A DNA stretch of 35,216 nt from Lysobacterales bacterium (GCA_026196445.1 JAPHTE010000436.1:1-35216), one strand, 5' to 3'. Shown: positions 14,951 through 23,025, counted from the first letter of the stretch. Numbers and translations: made by a program. Notes: generated from the sequence alone by a model not told the origin.

Positions 14951-16798
14951 ATGGCGACTATTACCCTGGGAATTTCGGCCTACTACCATGACAGTGCGGC
15001 AGCCCTGCTCGTCGATGGAAGTATCGTGGCTGCTGCGCAGGAAGAGCGTTTCAGCCGCAGAAAGCACGACCCTGATTTTCCGGCCAAGGCCGTATCCTAT
15101 TGCCTGGCCGAGGCGGGCGTGGAACTGCAAACTGTTGACCAGGTGGTTTTTTACGACAAGCCACTGCTCAAGTTTGAGCGCTTACTTGAAACCTACCTGG
15201 CATTTGCCCCGCACGGTTTCCGTTCTTTTGTGTCCGCCATGCCGGTATGGCTGAAAGACAAGCTGTTTTTGAAAAAGACACTTCGTGCCGAGCTTTCCAG
15301 TTTGAGCGGCCTGGATGAAAAGGTCCTCCCCCCATTGTTGTTTACGGAACACCACGAGGCGCATGCGGCTTCTGCGTTTTACCCCAGCCCCTTTGAACGG
15401 GCTGCCGTACTGTGCATGGATGGCGTGGGGGAGTGGGCCACAACTTCAGTATGGCTCGGCGATGGAAACAGACTGACACCCCAGTGGCAAATTGATTTTC
15501 CGCACAGCCTTGGTCTGCTTTACTCGGCGTTCACCTATTACACGGGTTTTCGCGTTAATTCCGGCGAGTATAAATTGATGGGCCTGGCGCCCTATGGGGA
15601 GCCCAGGTACGTTGACCGGATCCTTGATAATGTTCTGGATCTCAAAGAAGACGGTACATTCCGGCTGGACATGAGTTATTTCAACTACGCGACCGGTCTG
15701 ACCATGACCAGCAATAAACTGCATGAGTTGTTTGGCGGGGAGCCACGCAAACCCGAGAGCGAACTAACGCGAAAAGAAATGGATATTGCCCGTTCCATTC
15801 AGTGGGTAGCCGAGGAAATCGTCCTGAAGCTCGGCAATACCATTCACGAGGAACTTGACGTTGATCATTTGTGCCTGGCGGGAGGGGTGGCTCTCAATTG
15901 TGTAGCCAATGGCCGTCTCATACGGGAAGGGCCGTTCGAAGATGTCTGGATCCAACCTGCTGCCGGAGATGCCGGCGGTGCGCTCGGAGCGGCATTGAGT
16001 ATCTGGCACAGCTACCTCGGAAAACCGCGATTGGTGGATGGCAGCAATGATTCCATGGGCGGTGCGTACCTGGGGTGTCATTTTACCAGGGACGAGATTC
16101 AAGCGTTCCTCGATTCAGTGAAGGCGCCTTATGTGCTGCTTGATGAGGGTCCGCTGATGGAAGAGATTGCCGGGCACCTCGCCAATGAGAAAGTGATTGG
16201 CTGGTTCAGCGGCCGTATGGAATTTGGGCCACGGGCTTTAGGTGCACGCTCGATTATTGGCGATGCGCGGAGCACCAAGATGCAATCGATCATGAACCTG
16301 AAGATCAAGTACAGGGAATCATTCCGGCCCTTTGCGCCGGTGGTAAAGTCTGAAAGGGTTTCCGACTGGTTCGAGACGGATCGGCCCAGTCCTTACATGC
16401 TCGTGGTCTCCGGGGTGAAAGAAGATAAGCGCAGGGATATGACCGAGGCAGAAAAGCAGTTGTTTGGAATAGATAAATTAAACATCCCACGTTCAGAGAT
16501 ACCGGCGGTTACACATATTGATTATTCTGCACGGGTGCAAACGGTCCACCCTGAGACCAACCCCCGGTTGCATGACCTGATTGACATGTTCGAGAGAAAA
16601 ACCGGCTGCCCCGTGCTCGTGAATACATCATTCAATGTTCGTGGTGAACCCATCGTATGTACACCGGAAGATGCCTATAAGTGCTTTATGCGCACCGAGA
16701 TGGATTATCTTGTATTAGAGAATTATATACTGGCAAAATCAGACCAACCTGACATGGATAGCGACGATAGCTGGAAAAATGAATTTGAACTGGACTGA
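14951..16798 (+). CDS. NodU/CmcH-family O-carbamoyltransferase
   Basis: 615-residue enzyme expected to transfer the carbamoyl group of carbamoyl phosphate, through carbamoyl-adenylate formed with ATP, to a hydroxyl group. The N-terminal domain begins MATITLGISAYYHDSAAALL and carries HHEAHAASAF (His134, His135 and His138, the metal/active-site motif of the TobZ/NodU family) and the ATP-fold motif DGVGEWATTS (157-166). It continues with HSLGLLYSAFTYYTGF and LAGGVALNCVANGRL. The C-terminal domain (about 390-600) has GWFSGRMEFGPRALGARSI, FRPFAPVV and CPVLVNTSFNVRGEPIV. The ATG at 14951 is preferred over the TTG directly before it. SxtJ- and DUF5989-like genes follow at once, the order of sxtI-sxtJ-sxtK in saxitoxin clusters. 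The acceptor is unknown; a surface glycan, lipid or small secreted molecule is possible. Confidence 0.93.
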   Translation: MATITLGISAYYHDSAAALLVDGSIVAAAQEERFSRRKHDPDFPAKAVSYCLAEAGVELQTVDQVVFYDKPLLKFERLLETYLAFAPHGFRSFVSAMPVWLKDKLFLKKTLRAELSSLSGLDEKVLPPLLFTEHHEAHAASAFYPSPFERAAVLCMDGVGEWATTSVWLGDGNRLTPQWQIDFPHSLGLLYSAFTYYTGFRVNSGEYKLMGLAPYGEPRYVDRILDNVLDLKEDGTFRLDMSYFNYATGLTMTSNKLHELFGGEPRKPESELTRKEMDIARSIQWVAEEIVLKLGNTIHEELDVDHLCLAGGVALNCVANGRLIREGPFEDVWIQPAAGDAGGALGAALSIWHSYLGKPRLVDGSNDSMGGAYLGCHFTRDEIQAFLDSVKAPYVLLDEGPLMEEIAGHLANEKVIGWFSGRMEFGPRALGARSIIGDARSTKMQSIMNLKIKYRESFRPFAPVVKSERVSDWFETDRPSPYMLVVSGVKEDKRRDMTEAEKQLFGIDKLNIPRSEIPAVTHIDYSARVQTVHPETNPRLHDLIDMFERKTGCPVLVNTSFNVRGEPIVCTPEDAYKCFMRTEMDYLVLENYILAKSDQPDMDSDDSWKNEFELD

Positions 16799-16801
16799 TC
16801 A

Positions 16802-17203
16802 ATGAAACGGAATCAACAGGAGTCAACGGAACAAAAGACATTCGGGCAGGTTTCAGGGCTTGCGGTGGCAATCATATTTGGCCTGTTCCTGCCGTGGTTG
16901 TTTGATTCAGCTTATTCCCGGTGGCCCTGGATTATCGCTTTGGTGATTTGGCTTTTTGCATATACATATCCCCTGGCCTTGCGACCGGTTTCCAAAGCGT
17001 GGTTGACTATCGGTCATTGGCTGGCCTGGTTCAACACGAGAGTCATACTCGGGTTGATGTATTACACTGTTTTTTTCATAACGGGACTGGCAATGCGTTT
17101 GATGGGTAAAGATCCGATGACAAGAAAGCGGGATGCTTCGATTGAAAGCTATCGTGTCAAAAGCCGCGTTCGGCCAGTAAATCACGTAGAGCGGCCATTC
17201 TGA
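16802..17203 (+). CDS. SxtJ-family membrane protein
   Basis: 133-residue protein with three predicted membrane segments: VSGLAVAIIFGLFLPWLF (about 18-35), WPWIIALVIWLFAYTYPLAL (about 41-60) and a third around LGLMYYTVFFITGLAMRLMG (about 83-103). A polar tail ends in RVKSRVRPVNHVERPF. Size, position directly after a carbamoyltransferase, the LRPVSKAWLTIGHWLAW loop and the MGKDPM-x-RK segment fit the SxtJ family. That family accompanies carbamoyltransferases in saxitoxin and many other bacterial clusters and has no proven function. It starts three bases after the previous stop and overlaps the next gene by one base. A role in bringing the carbamoyltransferase or its product to the membrane is inference. 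Confidence 0.8.
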   Translation: MKRNQQESTEQKTFGQVSGLAVAIIFGLFLPWLFDSAYSRWPWIIALVIWLFAYTYPLALRPVSKAWLTIGHWLAWFNTRVILGLMYYTVFFITGLAMRLMGKDPMTRKRDASIESYRVKSRVRPVNHVERPF

Positions 17204-17355
17204 TGCTGGAACTGATAAAAGACCTTTGGGCATTTATGCGCGAGCGCAAGAAGTTCTGGCTGGGACCGATCATAGTGATGTTATTGTTACTGGGTGCGCT
17301 TATCGTGTTGACCCAGGGGTCGGTAATTGCTCCTTTCATTTATACAATTTTTTAA
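17203..17355 (+). CDS. DUF5989 (SxtK-like) single-pass membrane microprotein
   Basis: 50-residue protein, easily missed by size cut-offs. Its ATG shares the A of the preceding TGA (TGATG), so it is translationally coupled to the SxtJ-like gene. An amphipathic N-terminus (MLELIKDLWAFMRERKKFW) leads into one membrane helix (about 20-37), and the conserved-looking end GSVIAPFIYTIF follows. This layout, LW-x-F-x-RERKKFWL then a Leu/Val-rich helix then QGS-x-x-APFIYT-x-F, is the DUF5989 pattern. In saxitoxin clusters the equivalent small gene is sxtK. The function is unknown. A membrane complex with the SxtJ-like protein and the carbamoyltransferase is a reasonable inference from their constant linkage. 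Confidence 0.8.
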   Translation: MLELIKDLWAFMRERKKFWLGPIIVMLLLLGALIVLTQGSVIAPFIYTIF

Positions 17356-17375
17356 AACACCTGAACGGATCTCGG

Positions 17376-18371
17376 TTGACCTCGACAAGGGATAAAATCG
17401 AGCGCCGGCTTTCAGTGGCGCCGATGATGGACTGGACCGACCGCCACTGCCGGTTTTTCCATCGTCTGCTGGCGCCATCGGCCCTGCTGTACACGGAGAT
17501 GGTCACCACCGGGGCCATCATCCACGGCGATGCAGGGCGTTTTCTTGCATTCAACCCGAAAGAACGTCCCCTCGCCTTGCAGCTCGGTGGCAGTGATCCT
17601 GCTGACCTGGCGCATTGTGCCAGGATCGCCCAGCAGCGCGGATATGACGAGGTCAACCTGAATCTGGGGTGTCCGTCCGACCGGGTGCAACGTGGCAGTT
17701 TCGGCGCCTGCCTGATGCTTGAGCCCGCGCTGGTAGCCGATTGCGTGGCGGCGATGCTGGACGCGGTCGACATACCGGTGACCGTCAAGACCCGCCTGGG
17801 CGTGGACGAGCACTACAGCTATGCGTTCATCTCCGGTTTTGTCCACCGCCTGGCAGAGGCGGGTTGCAAGGTTTTTATCGTGCACGCGCGAAAGGCCCTG
17901 TTAAGCGGGCTAAGCCCGAAACAGAATCGTGATATTCCAGCGTTGAATTACGAATGGGTGTACCAGTTGAAACGCGAGTCGCCCGGGCTGGATATCGTTA
18001 TCAACGGAGGTGTTGATTCGGTATCAGCTGTTGCTGGACACCTGGCTCACGTGGACGGCGTGATGATCGGCCGGTCCGCCTACCAGAACCCCTGGATATT
18101 GGCCGAGTGTCAGCAGGAAATTTTTGGGGGCACTGGAACAGTGCAACGTGAGGACATCGTCAGGCAAATGACCGCGTATATCAACCACCAGGTGGAGCAG
18201 GGAGTGTGGGTCAAACATATCAGCCGGCACATGCTGGGATTGTTCCAGGGGTTGCCCGGTGCAAAGGCCTGGCGCCGCTACCTCAGTGAGAATGCATACC
18301 GTGACGATGGCAATACCCGCTTGCTGGACCAGGCCCTGGCTGCAATGCGGGACGTTTCGACCGGCAATTGA
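17376..18371 (+). CDS. dusA: tRNA-dihydrouridine(20/20a) synthase
   Basis: Flavin enzyme that reduces U20/U20a in tRNA D-loops. The core is close to E. coli DusA: RLSVAPMMDWTDRHCRFF, LYTEMVTTGAIIHGD, ALQLGGSDPADLAHCA, YDEVNLNLGCPSDRVQ with the catalytic Cys in GCPSDRV, GACLMLEPALVADCV, VTVKTRLG, FIVHARKALLSGLSPK, INGGVDS, and GVMIGRSAYQNPWIL at the FMN phosphate site. No in-frame ATG lies upstream of the essential SVAPMMDW motif and downstream of the previous gene. The TTG at 17376 is the best available start (331 residues), 20 bases after the DUF5989 stop. Co-transcription with the cassette upstream is possible but functionally unrelated. Confidence 0.93.
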   Translation: MTSTRDKIERRLSVAPMMDWTDRHCRFFHRLLAPSALLYTEMVTTGAIIHGDAGRFLAFNPKERPLALQLGGSDPADLAHCARIAQQRGYDEVNLNLGCPSDRVQRGSFGACLMLEPALVADCVAAMLDAVDIPVTVKTRLGVDEHYSYAFISGFVHRLAEAGCKVFIVHARKALLSGLSPKQNRDIPALNYEWVYQLKRESPGLDIVINGGVDSVSAVAGHLAHVDGVMIGRSAYQNPWILAECQQEIFGGTGTVQREDIVRQMTAYINHQVEQGVWVKHISRHMLGLFQGLPGAKAWRRYLSENAYRDDGNTRLLDQALAAMRDVSTGN

Positions 18372-18449
18372 ACGTGCCTGCTACGCTCGATGGCTGAAAT
18401 TACAAGAGAATGGGAATAATGCCGGACTGTCACCCAATTAATCGATATT

Positions 18450-18466
18450 CAGGTTCGATTCACCTG
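18450..18466. promoter_or_regulatory. Inverted repeat upstream of the PepSY/PhoPQ-like operon
   Basis: CAGGT (18450-18454) and ACCTG (18462-18466) are inverted arms around seven bases. They lie 59 bases before the PepSY gene in the only likely promoter region of the two-component operon, just upstream of a possible -10 (TAGAAT, 18474-18479). A wider 8-bp inverted repeat (CCAATTAA 18434-18441, TTAATTGG 18490-18497) brackets it. It may be an autoregulatory site; the evidence is weak. Confidence 0.3.
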
Positions 18467-18524
18467 ATTGCGTTAGAATCTTTCTCAGCTTAATTGGTGA
18501 ATCGGGCCTGGACCCTGTGCGCAG

Positions 18525-18764
18525 ATGAAAAGAAACACATTACAAATTACGTGCCTGATCCTGTTGCTGTCCTGGCTGCCATCCTCTGTTTTTGCGATCA
18601 CACTGAACGAGGCAGCGAGAAATGTGGCAAGGCAGCACGACGCCAAGGTGTTGTCAGCCAGGACCATCCAGCAGGGTGATAAACGAATCCACGAGATCAA
18701 GGTATTGACCAAGAAAGGCGTGGTCAAAACCGTCAGGGTGCCGGACAACAGCAAGAGAAGGTAG
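18525..18764 (+). CDS. PepSY-like periplasmic protein upstream of a PhoPQ-like system
   Basis: 79-residue exported protein. A signal peptide (about 1-24, hydrophobic ITCLILLLSWLPSSVFA, cleavage before ITLNEAA) precedes one short PepSY-type module: a helix (LNEAARNVARQHDAKVLSARTI) and two strands (KRIHEIKVLTKKG, VVKTVRV). PepSY modules occur in protease inhibitors and, frequently, in small proteins encoded just upstream of PhoP/PhoQ-type regulators in gammaproteobacteria. The response regulator begins 18 bases downstream, so it is in that operon. A role as an accessory or input protein for the sensor kinase is plausible but unproven. No strong Shine-Dalgarno precedes the ATG. Confidence 0.8.
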   Translation: MKRNTLQITCLILLLSWLPSSVFAITLNEAARNVARQHDAKVLSARTIQQGDKRIHEIKVLTKKGVVKTVRVPDNSKRR

Positions 18765-18782
18765 CACCGGAAGGGATGCACG

Positions 18783-19466
18783 ATGCGGATATTACTGGTT
18801 GAAGACGATACCGCCCTGCAGGCGTCGCTGTCGGACATCCTGCGCGAAGCCGGTTATGCCGTGGATGTCAGCGGGGACGGTATTGAGGGCCTGTTCTTTG
18901 GTGAGGAGTACCCGATCGACCTGGCTATCATCGATCTCGGCCTGCCGGGCATGTCAGGGCTTGAGCTGATCCGCAGGTTGCGTGAACTGGAGCGCAATTT
19001 TCCGATCCTGATCCTGACCGCACGCTCGGAATGGCAGGACAAGGTCGAGGGCCTGGAGTCGGGTGCGGATGATTACCTGACCAAGCCGTTCCACCCCGAA
19101 GAACTCAAGGCGCGTGTAGGTGCATTGCTGAGGCGTTCAGCCGGTCGTGCGCAGCCGTCGGTGGAGCTGGGGCCGTTGAAGATCGATCTGGTCAGCCAGC
19201 GGGTATTCAGCGGTGACGAGGAAATCGAACTGACCACCTATGAGTACAAGGTGTTTGAATACCTGTTGATGCACCCCGACGAGGTGGTGACAAAAACGCT
19301 GTTATCCGAGCACATCTACGAGGAAGACGCCGATCGCGACAGCAATGTCATCGAGGTTTTCATCGGTCGATTGCGCAGGAAAATTGATCCCAAGGGTGAT
19401 TTCAACCCGATCGAAACCCTGAGGGGCCGCGGTTATCGTCTGAATACCGAAGTTTCAAGCGGCTGA
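18783..19466 (+). CDS. phoP: OmpR/PhoP-family response regulator
   Basis: 227-residue transcription regulator. The receiver domain (1-118) has the acidic pocket Asp8/Asp9, phospho-acceptor Asp51 in IIDLGLPGMSG, the switch Thr in LILTARSEW, and Lys101 in YLTKPFHPEEL. The winged-helix DNA-binding domain (about 128-225) shows LTTYEYKVFEYLLMHPDEVVTK, the recognition helix with SNVIEVFIGRLRRKI, and the wing LRGRGYRL. The partner kinase follows after 20 bases and has the PhoQ-type H-box, so the phoP name is used. The signal and regulon are not shown by the sequence. Confidence 0.9.
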   Translation: MRILLVEDDTALQASLSDILREAGYAVDVSGDGIEGLFFGEEYPIDLAIIDLGLPGMSGLELIRRLRELERNFPILILTARSEWQDKVEGLESGADDYLTKPFHPEELKARVGALLRRSAGRAQPSVELGPLKIDLVSQRVFSGDEEIELTTYEYKVFEYLLMHPDEVVTKTLLSEHIYEEDADRDSNVIEVFIGRLRRKIDPKGDFNPIETLRGRGYRLNTEVSSG

Positions 19467-19486
19467 AGCCCACGCGCAGCTGAGCA

Positions 19487-20851
19487 GTGAGCCCCAAGGG
19501 AAAACAAGCAAAACCGTTCTCTCTGCGTCTGAGGTTGCTGATCCTGGTTGTAGTGCTGCTGGTCGTATCGCTCAGCCTGGTTGGGTTTGCCCTGGATGCC
19601 GCTTTTCACAAGAGCAACGAAGCGGGTTTGCAAGCGCGCATGGAATCCCTGGTGTACCTGGTGCTGGCGGCAACCGAGGTCACCGATGATGGTGTCTTGC
19701 GGGTGGATGATGACCCCGGCGACCCGCGCCTGGGTCAACCGGGGTCGGCTATCTATGCCGTGGTCGAGCAGGACGGTCAACATTGGGCCTCTCCTTCATC
19801 GTTGGGTACCGAGTTACCGGAGTTGGCGGCGGTCGAACCGGGGGGTAGCGTGTTTACGCTGCCGGCTGAGGGCCGCAGGTTTTACACGTTGCAGTACGGA
19901 GTCAGTTGGGAACTGGCTGACGGCCAAATGCTGCCGGTTACAGTCAGTGTCATCGTGCGGCCGCGGGAGATTCGCCAGGAGAAAAACGCATTCAGGCTTG
20001 GCCTGTGGCGCAGCCTGGGCGCGACTGCCCTGGTGTTGGCCATCGCGCAATTGTTCATCCTGGCGCTGGGTTTACGGCCACTGCAGAGGATCACGCAGGA
20101 TATCTCGGCCATCGAGAGCGGCGAACTCGAGCGTCTGGAGGGTCATTACGCGACCGAACTGGAACCGCTAAAACGTAATCTGAATCGTTTACTGGATACC
20201 GAGAAAGCTAACCAGACCCGCTACCGAAATGCGCTCGATTCCCTGGCGCATAGTCTGAAAACACCCTTGTCCGTAATCCGGTCCAGCCTGCCGGCCGATA
20301 CCCCATCCAAGGCAGATGTCGTTCAGAATGCGGTCAGTGACATGCAGCGCCTGATCGCCACGCGCCTGCAACGCGCGGCCATCACCACGCGGCGCTCGAT
20401 TGCACAGGCCGTCAGTGTCAGGGGCCAGGCCGAACGCCTGGCGCAATCGCTGGAGCGCGTCTATTCTCAGAAAATGATAAACATCGAGCTTAATATCGAG
20501 CACGGTCTGGATTTTTATGGTGAGCAGCGCGATTTGCTTGAGTTGGCCGGCAACCTGCTTGACAACGCCTGCAAGTACGGCAACGGGGAAGTCCGCCTCA
20601 CGGCCCGGCCGTTGGATGCTGCAACCCCCCGCACCGGGATGACACTTGAAGTCGAGGACAACGGCCCCGGGATTGCGGAACAGGCGCGTGACCAATTGTT
20701 GCAGCGTGGTGTACGTGGTGACGAGCGTGTCGATGGCCATGGCCTGGGCCTGGCCATCGTGCTGGAGATTGTCAGTGCTTACAATGGAGAGATCAGCATA
20801 GGCGCCAGCGAACTCGGTGGCGCCCGCGTCAGTGTCACGTTGAAACCTTAA
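19487..20851 (+). CDS. phoQ: PhoQ-like sensor histidine kinase
   Basis: 454-residue inner-membrane kinase with a GTG start. TM1 is about 14-36, a periplasmic sensor domain spans about 40-172, TM2 is about 173-196, and a HAMP-like linker follows. The H-box AHSLKTPLSVIRSSL has His255; the form HSLKTPL, rather than the commoner HELRTPL, is characteristic of PhoQ. The N-box is LAGNLLDNACKYGNGEV, the G1 box is VEDNGPGIAEQ, and GHGLGLAIVLEIVSAYNG is the G2 box. The periplasmic part is not obviously rich in the acidic patch that binds Mg2+ in enterobacterial PhoQ, so the ligand may differ. It ends two bases before the mazG ATG. Confidence 0.88.
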   Translation: MSPKGKQAKPFSLRLRLLILVVVLLVVSLSLVGFALDAAFHKSNEAGLQARMESLVYLVLAATEVTDDGVLRVDDDPGDPRLGQPGSAIYAVVEQDGQHWASPSSLGTELPELAAVEPGGSVFTLPAEGRRFYTLQYGVSWELADGQMLPVTVSVIVRPREIRQEKNAFRLGLWRSLGATALVLAIAQLFILALGLRPLQRITQDISAIESGELERLEGHYATELEPLKRNLNRLLDTEKANQTRYRNALDSLAHSLKTPLSVIRSSLPADTPSKADVVQNAVSDMQRLIATRLQRAAITTRRSIAQAVSVRGQAERLAQSLERVYSQKMINIELNIEHGLDFYGEQRDLLELAGNLLDNACKYGNGEVRLTARPLDAATPRTGMTLEVEDNGPGIAEQARDQLLQRGVRGDERVDGHGLGLAIVLEIVSAYNGEISIGASELGGARVSVTLKP

Positions 20852-20853
20852 CC

Positions 20854-21618
20854 ATGAAACGACTGCTGGAAATCATGCAACGACTGCGCGACCCTGAACA
20901 CGGTTGTCCATGGGACGTACAACAGGATTTCGCCACCATCGCCCCGTTCACCATCGAGGAGGCATACGAAGTGGCCGACGCGATCAGCCGCGGCGACATG
21001 GATGATCTCAGGGACGAGCTGGGCGATTTGCTGTTCCAGGTGGTATTCCACGCCCAGATGGCCGGGGAGCAGGGTCATTTTGATTTTGACGACGTACACA
21101 GCAGCGTGTGTGAAAAAATGGTGCGCCGCCATCCGCACGTATTCGCGGACACCGAAATTGCCGACGCGCAGCACCAAACGCAGGTCTGGGAGGACTACAA
21201 AGCAGAGGAAAGGAAACAGAAAGGTGAACACAGCCTGATGGATGGAATTCCGACGGGCATGGCAGAGCTACAGCGCGCGACGAAGATTCAAAAGCGGGCC
21301 GCCAAGGCCGGCTTTGACTGGGAGACCCCCGAACCCGTGCTGGAAAAATTTGACGAAGAACTGGCCGAAATACGTGCGGCGATGGATGCCGGCGACAGGC
21401 AAGCAATGGAAGATGAGGTGGGCGATTTATTGTTCGTCGCGGTCAATCTGGCCCGCAAGCTGGGCATCGATCCCGGCAGCGCGCTGCGGCGTAGCAACGC
21501 CAAGTTCGAACGGCGCTTCAGGGCCATCGAGAAAACGGCCGGTGGCCAGGATGCACTGGCGGCGATGGACCTGGATGCGCAGGAAGAGCTTTGGCAGAAC
21601 ATCAAGGAGTCAGAGTAA
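20854..21618 (+). CDS. mazG: Nucleoside triphosphate pyrophosphohydrolase
   Basis: 254-residue house-cleaning enzyme that hydrolyses (d)NTPs to NMP and pyrophosphate. It has two MazG folds. The first has HGCPWDVQQDFATIAPFTIEEAYEVADAI followed by LRDELGDLLFQVVFHAQMA, the EE-x-x-E and E-x-x-D magnesium motif. The second has LAEIRAAMDAGDRQAMEDEVGDLLFVAVNLARKLGIDP. The spacer with VWEDYKAEERK and SLMDGIPTGMAEL is typical. The length is normal for the two-domain form. It starts two bases after the kinase stop, so it is part of the same transcript; mazG next to a PhoPQ-like pair is probably a lineage arrangement. Confidence 0.96.
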   Translation: MKRLLEIMQRLRDPEHGCPWDVQQDFATIAPFTIEEAYEVADAISRGDMDDLRDELGDLLFQVVFHAQMAGEQGHFDFDDVHSSVCEKMVRRHPHVFADTEIADAQHQTQVWEDYKAEERKQKGEHSLMDGIPTGMAELQRATKIQKRAAKAGFDWETPEPVLEKFDEELAEIRAAMDAGDRQAMEDEVGDLLFVAVNLARKLGIDPGSALRRSNAKFERRFRAIEKTAGGQDALAAMDLDAQEELWQNIKESE

Positions 21619-21663
21619 ACACCATGGTTTTTGCTCAGACCCCATTAACTCAGGCGGAGAGCA

Positions 21664-23025
21664 ATGAATGTGAATGAGTGGCTGGCACAACTGGATATCA
21701 ATAGTGTCGCGCTGGGGCTGCTGGCCGGCTTGCTGCTGGGCCTGGTTGCCCTGCTGGCTTTTACCAGGCGGGCCCGGCGCAAGGGCGCCGAAGCAGAGTC
21801 AGCGCGCCTGCTACCGGTCAACAAGGAACTCGAAAGCCGCCTTGCACAGCGGGATGAAGAACTGGCCGCCATCCAGCACACCTTAGCGGTGGCTGAAACG
21901 AGGCTGGAAGAGCAGCAACGTCACCACGAGATACAGAAAACTTCACTGGAGGAAGCCGAAAAGCGGCTCAGCGAGTCCTTTGAACGCCTCGCGGGCCGGG
22001 TGTTCGATGAAAGATCAAAGCGTTTCACGGAACTGAGCGAAAAACAGTTGTCCGGTCTGCTGAAGCCATTGAGCAAGGACCTCGAGTCTTTCCGCGAGAA
22101 GGTAGACAAGACCAGCCGTGAGGATATCCGCCAGCACGCTGCGTTGCAGGAAAAGCTGAAGCAGATGGAACACCTGAACGAACGTCTGCACAAGGAGGCC
22201 CAAAGCCTGACCAAGGCACTGACGCATGACGTGAAGGCCCAGGGCAACTGGGGCGAGCAGCAACTCGAACGGTTGATGGAGCTGGCCGGTTTGGTCAAGG
22301 GTGAACACTACTACACACAGGTCTCGACCACCGGCAAGGATGGCGAGCGCCTGCAGCCGGATTTTGTACTGAAGCTGCCCGAAAACCGCTCCATCATTCT
22401 CGATTCAAAGGTGTCATTGACCGCCTGGACACGTTACCAGGCGGAAGATGACGAGGCAAAGCGCGACCTGTTGCTGGCGGAACACGTAGCTTCGATCAGG
22501 ACGCATATCGCTGGTCTGGGCAAAAAGAACTACCCCGATGCGGAAGAACTCAACGCGCTGGACTTCGTGCTGATGTTCGTGCCGATCGAGTCGGCCCTGA
22601 TTGCCGCCCTGCAATCCGATTCGGGCTTGCCTGAATACGCCCTGCAGCACCGCATCGCCCTATTGTCGCCGGCCAATTTCCTTGCCACGGTGCGCACCGT
22701 GGCGTCCATCTGGCGGGTGCATATGCAAAACACCAACGCCAGGGACATCGCTGACCGTGCCGGCAAGCTATATGACAAGTTCGTGGGCTTTACAGATAAC
22801 CTGAAAGACGTGGGTTTCCGCCTCGACCAGGCGCGCAAGTCCTTTGACAGCGCTTACAGTCAATTGACCGATGGTGCCGGCAACCTGGTTGGGCAGACGC
22901 AGAAGTTGAGTAAGCTCGGCGCCCGCCACGCCAAGCAGCTGGACGCAGCGCTGGTTGAGAAAGCAGCGGAAGACACCCTCGAAGACGACGGCCTGCCGAA
23001 GCTGGTTGTGGCGGACGATGAGTAA
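21664..23025 (+). CDS. rmuC: DNA recombination protein RmuC
   Basis: 453-residue RmuC homologue, a predicted nuclease-related protein that limits inversions at short repeats. An N-terminal membrane anchor (about 12-33, VALGLLAGLLLGLVALLAF) precedes a long coiled coil (about 40-185). The RmuC domain shows VKAQGNWGEQQLERLMELAGL, LQPDFVLKLPENRSIILDSKVSL (the Asp and Asp-x-Lys of a PD-(D/E)XK-like core) and NALDFVLMFVPIESAL, and continues to LKDVGFRLDQARKSFDSAY. The ATG follows GGCGGAGAGCA, a usable binding site. It is convergent with the LRR lipoprotein gene, with only nine bases between the stops. Confidence 0.96.
   Translation: MNVNEWLAQLDINSVALGLLAGLLLGLVALLAFTRRARRKGAEAESARLLPVNKELESRLAQRDEELAAIQHTLAVAETRLEEQQRHHEIQKTSLEEAEKRLSESFERLAGRVFDERSKRFTELSEKQLSGLLKPLSKDLESFREKVDKTSREDIRQHAALQEKLKQMEHLNERLHKEAQSLTKALTHDVKAQGNWGEQQLERLMELAGLVKGEHYYTQVSTTGKDGERLQPDFVLKLPENRSIILDSKVSLTAWTRYQAEDDEAKRDLLLAEHVASIRTHIAGLGKKNYPDAEELNALDFVLMFVPIESALIAALQSDSGLPEYALQHRIALLSPANFLATVRTVASIWRVHMQNTNARDIADRAGKLYDKFVGFTDNLKDVGFRLDQARKSFDSAYSQLTDGAGNLVGQTQKLSKLGARHAKQLDAALVEKAAEDTLEDDGLPKLVVADDE

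Noticed and set aside
14951..17355. Reading the carbamoyltransferase/SxtJ/DUF5989 trio as a saxitoxin cluster
   Set aside because: No polyketide-like SxtA, amidinotransferase or other sxt biosynthesis gene is in the window; the trio also occurs widely without toxin genes.
18450..18466. GGTTCGATTC resembling a tRNA T-loop
   Set aside because: The flanking bases pair only as CAGGT/ACCTG out of register with a T-arm, and no acceptor, D-arm or anticodon arm surrounds it.
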